From: an uncultured Bacilli bacterium
GTDB lineage: Bacteria > Bacillota_I > Bacilli_A > RF39 > UBA660
Assembly: GCA_934140355.1 (NCBI GenBank)
Contig: CAKPBH010000031.1
Span: 1 to 16,015, forward strand
DNA length: 16,015 nucleotides
Direction: 5' to 3'
The notes beneath the pieces were generated by a model. The model ran no database searches and was not told the origin of the DNA. It saw nothing but the letters and a program-made list of their open reading frames with translations. This document shows positions 1 to 7,164 of this stretch, in pieces (position 1 is the stretch's first letter; each line of letters opens with the position of its first letter). Made by a program: the position numbers and the translations under genes.

Positions 1-2
1 AG

Positions 3-41
3 CTCTCTAAACCCTTATAAAATAAGGGATAGGGAGTTTTT
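3..41 (+). terminator. Rho-independent terminator at left edge
   Basis: Bases 3-9 pair with 30-36 and bases 12-17 with 23-28 around a five-base loop, with a small internal loop between the two helices. Five T residues follow at 37-41. This is a classic intrinsic terminator for a plus-strand gene that lies to the left of the window. Confidence 0.75.
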
Positions 42-350
42 AACCTTCAAAAACTGTCAAACTCAGGATTATAACATCAGACATCAACAATTTGATAATA
101 AAAAAATTAATACATTAGTAAATAGAATAAAAATACACAATAATTTTTGTAACCTTATAGCTGTTATAATTAAAATCAAATTAAAAAGTAAACATATTTT
201 TTAATACTTTTAAATCAACAAAATTTCATCAAACATATAAATAAAAAATCTATTACCACCTTCATTAACTCTTACACTATATTGAAAAAATAGTATTTTC
301 TAGTGAATTGAAATAAATAAAAAAATATTTACATATTATTCTATTAAAAT
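42..350. other. Intergenic stretch without recognisable gene
   Basis: About 310 bases of very AT-rich DNA between the edge terminator and the promoter of the small coiled-coil gene. No frame with a ribosome binding site, no RNA-like structure and no transposase relic could be recognised. Confidence 0.5.
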
Positions 351-379
351 TTAACACAACAATTATAAGAACATATAAT
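351..379 (+). promoter_or_regulatory. SigmaA-type promoter of the small coiled-coil gene
   Basis: TTAACA at 351-356, a 17-base spacer and a perfect TATAAT at 374-379. Transcription should begin near 386. That leaves a leader of about 22 bases containing only the ribosome binding site, and it places an upstream in-frame TTG at 384 at or before the start of the message. Confidence 0.7.
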
Positions 380-407
380 AAAATTGAATAAATTAAGGAG
401 GGATAAT

Positions 408-680
408 TTGAACAATAGAGATATGTATTATAATAGTTACGGATATAGTGGTATGATACCGAATTTCAACATTCCACAAACTATGCCAAATCCTTTAAAC
501 GAATTAACACCAATAAATACAAATAATTTTATGAATAGCCAATTTAACGATCTTAACGAAAGAGTAAATAGATTAGAAAGGCAAATCAAACGAATCGATC
601 AACGATTAACAAGAATAGAAACTCCTTATACAACACAAAACTATACAAACGAACCAGATAATAATATGTATATGGTCTAA
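408..680 (+). CDS. Small Asn/Tyr-rich protein with C-terminal coiled coil, function unknown
   Basis: A 90-residue protein that I do not recognise. The start is TTG 408 because AAGGAGGG at 395-402 lies five bases upstream; the longer frame from TTG 384 would begin at the predicted transcription start. The N-terminal half is rich in Asn, Tyr, Met and Pro and looks disordered. About residues 47-73 (core NERVNRLERQIKRIDQRLTR) form a charged amphipathic heptad pattern, typical of a short oligomerising coiled coil. A short Tyr/Asn-rich tail follows. There is no signal peptide, membrane segment or cysteine. It is monocistronic, with its own promoter (351-379) and terminator (725-784). A Tyr/Asn-rich head with a coiled coil would suit a spore-coat or morphogenetic protein, but that is a guess from composition only. 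Confidence 0.75.
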   Translation: MNNRDMYYNSYGYSGMIPNFNIPQTMPNPLNELTPINTNNFMNSQFNDLNERVNRLERQIKRIDQRLTRIETPYTTQNYTNEPDNNMYMV

Positions 681-724
681 ATAAAAATTAATTACCAAAA
701 GAATTTCTATTCTTCAAAGTAAAT

Positions 725-784
725 AAGGAATTCTATGTAAAAGCTATCCATCAATGATAGTAACTTTATATAGATTCCTTTTTT
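725..784 (+). terminator. Long-hairpin rho-independent terminator
   Basis: An imperfect hairpin: the AGGAAT-CTAT arm at 726-736 pairs with ATAG-ATTCCT at about 768-778, with an inner helix GCTATC/GATAGT around 743-760. A T run follows (779-784). It lies 45 bases after the stop of the small coiled-coil gene and ends its transcript. Confidence 0.7.
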
Positions 785-819
785 ATATTTAAATAATCCC
801 ATATAATATCTAGCTTTCA

Positions 820-1621
820 AAAAACTAAATCCTATCATAAAACATGACAGACGATTTCGATAATATTGATTTTCAATTCTTATATACTTAAGCCCATTTT
901 TTTTGATATATTTTCAGTAGCTACATATGAAATTTTAATAATGACATATCATTGTAAAAACAAATTTTATTTTAATCAGTTGTCTAATTTGTCTCTTTAA
1001 TGATTCTATCATACTAGTAAACATTATTTTTCTAATTTTATCTGAAAATTGAAAAAAATAGCAAATAGAAATTCAATTTTTTTTCCAACTTTTAAATGAT
1101 GATGCATATTTATCAAATCATTTATTTTTTACTTCTTATAATTGCTCATATCTTTTTTCTACACCTACCAATATGTAAATTTTTTTGGATCTTTTATAAA
1201 TCCTTTTAAAGCTCTATAAATAACAAAACTTACCAATTCTTTTATCATATAAACAATACACTTTTGCTAAACAATACCTAAATATGCTACATTAATTACT
1301 TTTTTAATACCGACTAAATTATCACTACATCTAATTAAAATATCTTTAACACTTCGTTGGTTAAATTTATCTAGAACACTTACCAATATTTGGCATATTC
1401 ATCTTCAGCAAGTCAAATTTCCAATACCTTTTTAAACTCTTCAGAATGAATTTCTAAGATGACATACGTTTTTTATTATATGATTATCTTTCCTTAAAAT
1501 AAAATGTACTGCCTAATATATTCTACTAAAGAATCAAATCCACCATCATCATTTCTTGTAATGCACATTTAAACATATCACTTAATGCACTTGATAAATC
1601 TAAAACAATTTCATTTTTCAT
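820..1621 (-). pseudogene. Decayed IS256-family (Mutator-type) transposase
   Basis: No frame is open, but minus-strand translation across several frames gives IS256-family landmarks in the right order. Near 1550-1621 the N-terminal MKNEIVLDLSSALSDMF and a following LQEMM appear. At about 1296-1357 comes RSVKDILIRCSDNLVGIKKV, which matches the conserved block around the second catalytic Asp, followed by a QKCIV..MI.ELVSFV block like the family's QRCIVHQIRN. At about 981-1100 come ASSFKSWKKN and DKIRKIMFTSMIESLKRQIR, matching the KSW..NW and IRKIIYTTN.IE blocks near the third catalytic residue. A degraded LLKF....KKW tail lies near 880-955. The segment between the N-terminus and the second Asp is short, and stops and frameshifts are numerous, so the copy is old and dead. 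Terminal inverted repeats could not be placed. Confidence 0.75.
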
Positions 1622-1840
1622 AATTTTTTTGGAATAACTTTAATATTTCTTTTCCTTTTTTATTTTCCCATAATTAAAAACTATCCATTCTTTTAATTTA
1701 TTATGAAAAGATTCTTATTTACACAACCTTATTTATAATTAACACACTATTTTTGCACTAATCTAACTTTTTTAGTCTAAAGCTTTTAATTATCATTTTT
1801 TCTAGAGATATTAACAGCTAATTACATTTTTATATCAGAA

Positions 1841-2191
1841 TTATTGTTCATTGGATTTAGCTTCCAAATCAGCAATTTTTTCTAAAGTTGCATTATGAAT
1901 ACAATCAATATATTTCAAATTAAAATTTCCCAACAAAGTCATGGTTCCCTTAACAATAGGCGGAACTAAAAACAAAGCCATTGCCATCAAGACTCTTTTT
2001 AAGGACAACATAGCTGTTTTTTTCATCATCTCAGCGTCAGAAGCTATCACGCATTTAACAAAATCAATTGTTACCATTACAATCAAAAGCATAGGCACAA
2101 TAAAACAAACAACTTTTAACAATTCCTCTATAAAAAGAATAACTTTTAATATATCTGGAACTTCACATATATTTGTTAAAAAAGAAACCAT
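1841..2191 (-). CDS. Small two-TM membrane protein, VirB2/TrbC-like topology
   Basis: A 116-residue protein with two long hydrophobic segments (about residues 25-50 and 65-90) separated by a short polar loop with basic and acidic residues (SDAEMMKKTAMLSLKR), and a hydrophilic C-terminal tail. Start ATG 2191 has AGGAAG at 2199-2204, seven bases upstream. The pattern VPMLLIVMVTIDFVKCVI - charged loop - VLMAMALFLVPPIVK resembles small pilin-like VirB2/TrbC proteins of Gram-positive conjugation modules, where two helices flank a short cytoplasmic loop. This is a topology and composition match, not a recognised signature. No relaxase, coupling protein or VirB4 lies nearby, so it is either an orphan or a leftover of a conjugative element. 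It sits between a dead transposase and two inverted-repeat elements. It could also be an unrelated holin-like or small transport protein. Confidence 0.55.
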   Translation of the reverse strand: MVSFLTNICEVPDILKVILFIEELLKVVCFIVPMLLIVMVTIDFVKCVIASDAEMMKKTAMLSLKRVLMAMALFLVPPIVKGTMTLLGNFNLKYIDCIHNATLEKIADLEAKSNEQ

Positions 2192-2281
2192 TTTATCACT
2201 TCCTAAAATAAATATTCCATAACAATTGTATCAAACTTCAAAAAAAAAGTCATTATATTTCATAATGTTTTTTATTTTTCC

Positions 2282-2477
2282 AGTTACAGTTCAGTCAGAT
2301 AAAATAAGGAACAAATGTTATTTCCGTAAAAAAATAGTTCAAAAAGTAGCAAAAAAATCGAAAGATAGTCAAAAAATTTATATTTTCAATTAACGGATAT
2401 ATTTCTAAAACATCAAATTTACTTTTTGTTTATAAGAGTTTATCTACAAAATTCATTTCCTTGACTGAACTGTAACT
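2282..2477. repeat. 196-bp segment bounded by perfect 16-bp inverted repeats
   Basis: AGTTACAGTTCAGTCA at 2282-2297 has its exact reverse complement TGACTGAACTGTAACT at 2462-2477. The interior has no open frame of useful size. The size and perfect termini fit a non-autonomous transposable element (MITE). Clear target-site duplications are not visible, so insertion is inferred. It lies just upstream of the two-TM protein gene and may influence its transcription. Confidence 0.5.
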
Positions 2478-2769
2478 ATTTCAATCAAAAAACATAAAAT
2501 AATCATCATTAACAGCAAGAACAAAAAAATTAAAATTGATACTAAAATAGACAAGAGATACACAATTTTTATGATTTTAATGTTACCTTAATATCATTAG
2601 CTTTTTATTCTACTTATTTACAAAATATAATAGCCTGTCCACTCAAAAAAAAAGAAAATAGTTGTCGAAGGTTGATGTATAAAAAAGCACATTTAAATTT
2701 TAATCATATTAATCAATAAAATACTAAAACTAAACTATGAGCTAAAAAATAAAAATAAGATATAAATGG

Positions 2770-2969
2770 GGTTCTTCAAAATTTGATGAACCTAATTAAA
2801 AAAATTGTTATAAATTTGTTGAATATTAATTTAAGACTGAAGAACAGTACTTAGTTTTAGTACTCTTTAAAATTAAAAGAAAATAAAATAGGATAAAAAC
2901 CACACCTAAAAATTGGTTCTTCCGAAAGTTTAGATGTGATTTTTTCAAACTCATCAAAATCAAAGAACC
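2770..2969. mobile_element. 200-bp remnant with GGTTCTTC-type ends (ISL3-like)
   Basis: The left end GGTTCTTCAAAATTTGATGA (2770-2789), itself a near-palindrome continuing to GAACC at 2792, matches the right end read on the minus strand, GGTTCTTTGATTTTGATGA (2951-2969), with one gap and a few changes. A further GGTTCTTCC lies at 2915-2923. Ends beginning GG-TCTT are typical of ISL3-family insertion sequences. No transposase is left, so this is a deletion derivative or MITE-like remnant. No clear 8-bp target duplication is seen. The family assignment is tentative. Confidence 0.45.
2895..2945. terminator. Bidirectional terminator hairpin
   Basis: The arm at 2895-2910 pairs with 2929-2944 over 16 positions with two C-A mismatches. 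It is flanked by A runs on the left and T runs on the right, so both strands give a stem followed by U residues. On the minus strand it can end the transcript of the NodB-like gene, whose stop lies about 140 bases upstream of it. Confidence 0.6.
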
Positions 2970-3083
2970 TTAAATAATTTATAACAAATATATTCTACTA
3001 ATTTCACAAAAAAATCAATAAAATTTTCTAACATTAAACTTAGAAGAAAATTAATACATAAATTTTATCTTCAAAAAAGCAAA

Positions 3084-3929
3084 TCAAATTTTTTCCTCTA
3101 ATAACTTTGACAATGATGTTAATTGATAGCCTCTTCCCTTAATATAATCAATAATAAAAGATAATTCATTAACCGTTTCTTGGTTCATTTGAAGAAGAAT
3201 CATACTCCCACTAGTTAAATGATTCTTTACAACCTTATAAGGTGTACTAGTAGCAATAATGTTAGGATTTATGGTATATAAATTATTTTTATCACATAAT
3301 TCTAATACTTCCTTTTCTAGATTAGTACTCAAACAATAAGAAGCATTGTGTTTTGTAATTCGACTAATTAAATTATTCGAAAATAACAAAGTATCTGGAG
3401 CATAATTTCCCTCTTTTCCATAACTATAAAATTCATAATTTGTTTTTTCCTTTATCCGAGTAGAATTATTAACTAGATAAGAATAATCAACAAAGAAAGA
3501 AGCAGTTATTTCCTTTGAAGTTAAAATTTTATCAATCTGTTCTAAATAACGATTATTATCTAAAATAAATAATAAACCAACCATATTTTTATTAGGGTTT
3601 CCCAAAATAATATATTTATCTTGATGATTTTCCAAACGATTATCTGGATCTATTTCCTCATATACAAATAAACTCGGATTAAAAACGCCTTGCTCCTTCA
3701 TTTTTTTATAACTACTTTCAATATTTACTTCTCTCCCCTGTAATCCAGGAATAATTGTGTTTTTAACGATTGTTGCATCGACAGGACTTACTTTATAATC
3801 GGAAGCGGATGATTTTATTTTTATCATGATTTCATCTTCTTCACGGATAACTTCAATTACTTTATCTGTATAAAAAAAACTAAAGCCTATTAACATAAGT
3901 AATCCTACTAATTTGATTATATTTTTCAT
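3084..3929 (-). CDS. Membrane-anchored NodB-fold protein, catalytic residues lost
   Basis: A 281-residue protein with one N-terminal hydrophobic segment (about residues 5-20), suggesting a signal anchor. The rest follows the polysaccharide deacetylase (NodB) layout. FILDNNRYLEQIDKIL...EITASFFVDYSYL (about 121-152) stands where the family has TFDDG...ILDIL...ATFFV. TSGSMILLQMN (239-249) stands where it has PGSIILLHD. IKGRGYQLTSLSKLL (263-277) matches the usual lk..GY.fvtl.ell end. The metal-binding Asp-Asp pair is replaced by DNN and the HxxxH motif by YSYGKEGNY, so deacetylase activity is unlikely. A structural or binding role at the cell surface is inferred. Start ATG 3929 has AGGTGG seven bases upstream. 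It follows radC by 37 bases and is probably co-transcribed with it. The gene ends naturally with TGA. Confidence 0.7.
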   Translation of the reverse strand: MKNIIKLVGLLMLIGFSFFYTDKVIEVIREEDEIMIKIKSSASDYKVSPVDATIVKNTIIPGLQGREVNIESSYKKMKEQGVFNPSLFVYEEIDPDNRLENHQDKYIILGNPNKNMVGLLFILDNNRYLEQIDKILTSKEITASFFVDYSYLVNNSTRIKEKTNYEFYSYGKEGNYAPDTLLFSNNLISRITKHNASYCLSTNLEKEVLELCDKNNLYTINPNIIATSTPYKVVKNHLTSGSMILLQMNQETVNELSFIIDYIKGRGYQLTSLSKLLEEKI

Positions 3930-3965
3930 AAACTTTCCACCTAATAAACTATATGAAAATAGATT

Positions 3966-4655
3966 TTATTTAGTATTTAAAATATGATGATTTTCATGAA
4001 AACTATAATAGCAATCTCTTCCTATAATAATATGGTCAATGAGAAAGATAGCATGTAATGCACCTATTTCATTAATGTTTTTCGTAATTTGGATATCTTC
4101 TTTGCTGGGAGTTGGGTCTCCAGAAGGGTGATTGTGCAAACAAATAATAAAAGAAGCCGATAAAAGATAAGCATTTTTAAAAATTTCTCTAGGATGGGCA
4201 ATAGAATAATTAATGCTACCAATAAATAGTCTTTTTTTCTCTAGGTAATTCTTTTTATTATCTAAATAAAGGACGTAAAATTCTTCTTGCTTTTTTTCCT
4301 TAAAAAGATGGTGAAAATAACGAATAATGACCTCTGGGCTTGTACAATTTAGAACATCTACTAAAGGAACCGTTTCTTCAATTCTTCTTGAAAGTTCTAC
4401 TAAGGCTAAAATCTCGGTAGCTTTAACTTTACCAATTCCTTCAATTTGAAGTAATTGCGGATAAGTTATATTTTTTAAATTGCGAATTCCCCCACTTTTT
4501 ATTAATAATTCTCCCGCTAAATCTTTTACTGATATTTTTTTCGTCCCTGTCTTTAGAAGAATCATTAATAACTCTTCATTACTTAAGTTTTTTGCTCCAT
4601 AAAGGAATAATCTTTCTCGTGGTTTTTCTTCATCTGGTAATGTTTTAAAATTCAT
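3966..4655 (-). CDS. radC: RadC family JAB1/MPN+ domain protein
   Basis: A 229-residue protein, full length for the family. The N-terminal helix-hairpin-helix-like region includes NEELLMILLKTGT and IEGIGKVKATEILALVELSR (about 71-90). The C-terminal JAMM metalloprotease-like domain has the signature HNHPSGD at residues 174-180 with a further Asp at 187 and Glu 124/125 upstream, i.e. all metal-site residues. The ending DHIIIGRDCYYSFHE is also family-typical. RadC was named from a repair phenotype since attributed to another gene. Its cellular role remains unclear, with links to competence and DNA processing. Start ATG 4655 has AAGGTGG seven bases upstream. It is separated from yneF by a terminator, so it probably has its own promoter. 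Confidence 0.95.
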   Translation of the reverse strand: MNFKTLPDEEKPRERLFLYGAKNLSNEELLMILLKTGTKKISVKDLAGELLIKSGGIRNLKNITYPQLLQIEGIGKVKATEILALVELSRRIEETVPLVDVLNCTSPEVIIRYFHHLFKEKKQEEFYVLYLDNKKNYLEKKRLFIGSINYSIAHPREIFKNAYLLSASFIICLHNHPSGDPTPSKEDIQITKNINEIGALHAIFLIDHIIIGRDCYYSFHENHHILNTK

Positions 4656-4770
4656 ATTTTCCCCACCTTATCTATATTTTTTTAAATTCCCCTCTAATTA
4701 TATTATTCTAGATATTTTTTTTAAATCCTTCTTCATTTTAAAAAAACTGGAGAAAATTAGAAAAAAAGAA

Positions 4771-4798
4771 AAAAACACTTCTTATTGATGTGCTTTTT
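4771..4798 (-). terminator. Terminator downstream of yneF
   Basis: On the minus strand AAAAAGCAC pairs with GTGTTTTT across an 11-base loop, followed by a long T-rich tract (complement of 4757-4775). It lies about 30 bases after the yneF stop and separates it from radC. The stem is short and A/T-heavy, so strength is uncertain. Confidence 0.5.
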
Positions 4799-4827
4799 AA
4801 GATTAAATTATTTTTAAAAGAAATTTT

Positions 4828-5037
4828 TTACATATATTTGTTCATTTGTTTCATCATTTGGTTTACTTGTTTTTGATTAGGGGTTCTTCCCATTGATGAC
4901 ATCATTGCTTTAATCATTTGTTCATTGATTGGTGGGTTTTGTTTTAAATATTTCATCATATACTTTCTCGCTAAGAAAAAGCCAATAATTCCCCCAACAA
5001 TTAAACCAATTACTAAATATAATATATCTCTTAACAT
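4828..5037 (-). CDS. yneF: YneF (UPF0154) small membrane protein
   Basis: A 69-residue protein from ATG 5037, chosen because GGAGGG (5043-5048) lies five bases upstream; a longer frame from 5058 would place this ribosome binding site inside the gene. One N-terminal transmembrane helix (about residues 3-24, ending GFFLARKYM) is followed by the family block KQNPPINEQMIKAMMSSMG and a Lys/Met-rich helix ending MMKQMNKYM. This is the UPF0154 family, of unknown function. The neighbour upstream is sirA, 45 bases away, the same pair as yneE(sirA)-yneF in Bacillus subtilis, which supports both calls. Confidence 0.9.
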   Translation of the reverse strand: MLRDILYLVIGLIVGGIIGFFLARKYMMKYLKQNPPINEQMIKAMMSSMGRTPNQKQVNQMMKQMNKYM

Positions 5038-5082
5038 ATTATCCCTCCATGAATCCATTTTACTAGAAAAATTGCAGTTTGT

Positions 5083-5520
5083 CTATTCTTTTACTAGTTC
5101 CTCTTCCTTTTTTCTCACATTTTCTAACCAAAAATAATCTTGATTTTCAAAGTCGCAAACAAATAATTGATGATTGAATTTCCGAAGTGTTTCAAAAAAA
5201 CTAGGATAGTTAATACTACTTTTTAACTTTAAGCAATAACTACTAACCATTAATTTGCTATATTCTTGATAATTAGAAATAGAATGAATATTAGCTTTAT
5301 TGTTATAGTAAACATCAATATTGTGATTCATGTTTAAGAAATTATTAATAAATAGTTTGTTGAAGTTATTCGTAATTGCTTCGTAGTAATTATTAGATAG
5401 CATCATATCATGACGATTGGTATAATAAGTGTCTTCTAACATTTTATATAGTTTGTAAGGATATTTGTTATATACTTCATAAAAGAAATCATTAACATTA
5501 TAAATATAAAATACTCGCAT
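5083..5520 (-). CDS. sirA: Sporulation inhibitor of replication SirA family
   Basis: A 145-residue protein from ATG 5520 (GGTGA five bases upstream; a TTG four codons earlier has no ribosome binding site). The N-terminus RVFYIYNVNDFFYEVYNKYP resembles the start of Bacillus SirA (YneE). The C-terminus SFFETLRKFNHQLFVCDFEN...YFWLENVR resembles the SirA ending with a hydrophobic strand, Asp-Phe and Trp-Leu. SirA binds domain I of DnaA and blocks initiation during early sporulation in Bacillus. The similarity is low in the middle, which is rich in Asn and Tyr, but the position directly before yneF is conserved. The call therefore rests on weak sequence match plus synteny. If correct, it hints at a sporulating ancestry. 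Confidence 0.7.
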   Translation of the reverse strand: MRVFYIYNVNDFFYEVYNKYPYKLYKMLEDTYYTNRHDMMLSNNYYEAITNNFNKLFINNFLNMNHNIDVYYNNKANIHSISNYQEYSKLMVSSYCLKLKSSINYPSFFETLRKFNHQLFVCDFENQDYFWLENVRKKEEELVKE

Positions 5521-5610
5521 TTTTATCACCAAGTATAGTATAGTAAAATACTTGTAAATATTTTGTCGAATTTAAAATACTGATGAAGATTTTTCTTAAG
5601 TTAAAAATTT

Positions 5611-6222
5611 TTAAAAATATTGATTGAGGATATTTACAATTTGGCTATTGTCATAGCCTTCTCTTAAGAGAGTGGTATAAATTTTATTTCTTAATTTATA
5701 ATTATCTAGTTTACGATTGGTTTTGATTTGTTTTTCAATTCGAGAAATAATTTTTTCTTGCATAACTTCCCTAGACATTAAATCGTGGTATTTTTCAATA
5801 ATGGAAGAAGAAATATTTAATTTTTTTAATTCACTGATGATTCTATATTCTCCCATATTAGTAAATCTTAATTTATCCCTAATAAAGCATTCTGTAAAAT
5901 ATTCATCATTTAAAAGGCCTTTTTTTAAGAGTTTTTGAATAATTTTTTCTCTATCTTCTGCTACTACTTGTTTTTTCTTTAAGTAATCATCTATTTCTTT
6001 GGTTGCTCTAAGACGAATGCTTATATATTTTATGCAGGCATTATAATATTCTTGAATATTTGTCTCTATTAGTACTTTTTGATATAAATAATTATCTAAT
6101 TTCTTTTTTAGGAGAAGTTCATTTTCTAAAATGACTTCATCATAAGTATCAATCACTTCCCCATTATCTAAATATAGTCGATATTTTAAAGTGCCAATTT
6201 TTTCATATTTTTCAATTTTCAT
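5611..6222 (-). CDS. recX: Regulatory protein RecX
   Basis: A 203-residue protein of RecX type, built of tandem three-helix repeats. Recognisable blocks are YISIRLRATKEIDDYLKKK (about 66-84), KLLKKGLLNDEYFTECFIRD (about 97-116) with the family's G-x-x-(N/D)-D-x-x-(F/Y) pattern, then GEYRIISELKKLNI and a final repeat ending LLREGYDNSQIVNILNQYF. RecX modulates RecA filaments. Its ATG overlaps the rbgA stop by one base (TAATG at 6220-6224) and has no good ribosome binding site, so translation is probably coupled to rbgA. It therefore depends on whatever transcribes rbgA, including the inserted modules upstream. Confidence 0.92.
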   Translation of the reverse strand: MKIEKYEKIGTLKYRLYLDNGEVIDTYDEVILENELLLKKKLDNYLYQKVLIETNIQEYYNACIKYISIRLRATKEIDDYLKKKQVVAEDREKIIQKLLKKGLLNDEYFTECFIRDKLRFTNMGEYRIISELKKLNISSSIIEKYHDLMSREVMQEKIISRIEKQIKTNRKLDNYKLRNKIYTTLLREGYDNSQIVNILNQYF

Positions 6223-7139
6223 TATTTAACCATTTGGTCAAAAGTTACTTGGCCAAAATTACCTTCTCTTAAATCTTTTAATACGATTGTTGCGACCTTT
6301 TCTGAATCGACTTCTCCTTTAGAGATGGCACCAATTTTCTTACCAATTTGTTCAAACATTTCAGTTATCTCTTTTTGACTATCTAATTGATATCTTTTTT
6401 CGAGGGAGGTTGGGTAATATTTTTTTAGGGTTTCTAGAATATAAAAAGCAATTTGTTCTTTATTTAAAATTTCTTCTTTAATTGCTGTCATTGCCGCTAA
6501 ATTTAGGGCGATATTTTCTCCTTCTAATTTGGGCCATAATATCCCTGGAGTGTCTAGAAGCTCCAAGTCTTTATTGATACGAATCCATTCCAAATTCTTG
6601 GTAACTCCTGGTCGATTTCCAACATTGGTGGCTTTTTTACCAACTAATCGATTAATCAGAGTACTTTTTCCGACATTGGGAATACCTAGTATTAAAATTC
6701 TAGTTCTTCTTGGTTTTAAACCTTTGGCTTGTCTTTTTTGATTTAAATCAAGGGAAAGTTCATTTATTTTATTTAAAATACTGTTTAAGTTTTTATCATG
6801 TAAAAGGTCTATTAGTAATACTTGATAGCCTTCTTTTTCATAAAAATGAACCCACTGATTTGTTTTTTCGCTATCACATAAATCTTTTTTGGTCATAATT
6901 AGAATTTTTGGTTTATTTTTGGTTAAAGCATCAACTTCCTTATTTTTAGAAGACATAGGAATTCTTGCATCAATGACTTCTAAGACGATGTCTATTAAAT
7001 TGATTTTTTCACTAATTTCTCTTTTGGTTTTGGCCATATGACCGGGGTACCATGATATCGAGATTTTTGGAAACCTTTTTTCATCTTCAGATTTCATTTT
7101 TTTTTCTGCTCTCATTTTTCTTTTTTGATACATGTCCAC
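6222..7139 (-). CDS. rbgA: Ribosome biogenesis GTPase RbgA (YlqF)
   Basis: A 305-residue circularly permuted GTPase that matures the large ribosomal subunit. The motifs come in permuted order: G4 TKKD (83-86), G1 GIPNVGKST (152-160), G2 RPGVT (176-180), G3 DTPG (196-199). The family signature SWYPGHMAKTKREI lies at 29-42, followed by DARIPMSSKN. Start GTG 7139 fits AAGGAAG (7149-7155), nine bases upstream; ATG 7133 is the alternative. The basic N-terminal extension before the WYPGHM motif is absent from Bacillus RbgA, which begins MTIQWFPGHM. A TATAAT at 7164-7169 could give it a promoter, with a poor -35. The first about 30 codons appear to have been supplied by the inserted element (see the attachment-site entries), while the rest is the host's gene. 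Confidence 0.95.
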   Translation of the reverse strand: MDMYQKRKMRAEKKMKSEDEKRFPKISISWYPGHMAKTKREISEKINLIDIVLEVIDARIPMSSKNKEVDALTKNKPKILIMTKKDLCDSEKTNQWVHFYEKEGYQVLLIDLLHDKNLNSILNKINELSLDLNQKRQAKGLKPRRTRILILGIPNVGKSTLINRLVGKKATNVGNRPGVTKNLEWIRINKDLELLDTPGILWPKLEGENIALNLAAMTAIKEEILNKEQIAFYILETLKKYYPTSLEKRYQLDSQKEITEMFEQIGKKIGAISKGEVDSEKVATIVLKDLREGNFGQVTFDQMVK

Positions 7140-7155
7140 TTTTATTCACTTCCTT
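7048..7155 (-). other. Inner attachment junction: element-supplied rbgA 5' end
   Basis: This segment holds the RBS, start and first codons of intact rbgA down to TGGTA (7048-7052, codons W30-Y31). Copies of the same gene portion, cut at exactly this pentamer, occur upstream at 11245, 13302 and 15403. Here TGGTA continues into host rbgA (CCCCGGTCATATG), whereas at the other three sites it continues into a shared element end. The junction is therefore the inner (attR-like) boundary of the nearest module. This is inferred from comparing the four sites. Confidence 0.7.
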
Positions 7156-7164
7156 TTTTTAAAA

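Larger units (their letters stand above)
2222..3083. other. 860-bp gene-free stretch with transposon-like remnants
   Basis: No supportable coding frame on either strand. It contains two repeat-bounded segments of about 200 bp (2282-2477 and 2770-2969), described separately, and a bidirectional terminator hairpin inside the second. The remainder is simple AT-rich sequence. It looks like accumulated mobile-element debris between a plus-strand and a minus-strand territory. Confidence 0.6.

Noticed and set aside
384..407. Upstream in-frame TTG at 384 as start of the small coiled-coil gene
   Set aside because: It coincides with the predicted transcription start and precedes AAGGAGGG (395-402), which fits TTG 408.
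1941..2222. Plus-strand open frame opposite the two-TM protein
   Set aside because: No ribosome binding site, and it is the antisense shadow of a gene with good start signals and coherent transmembrane pattern.
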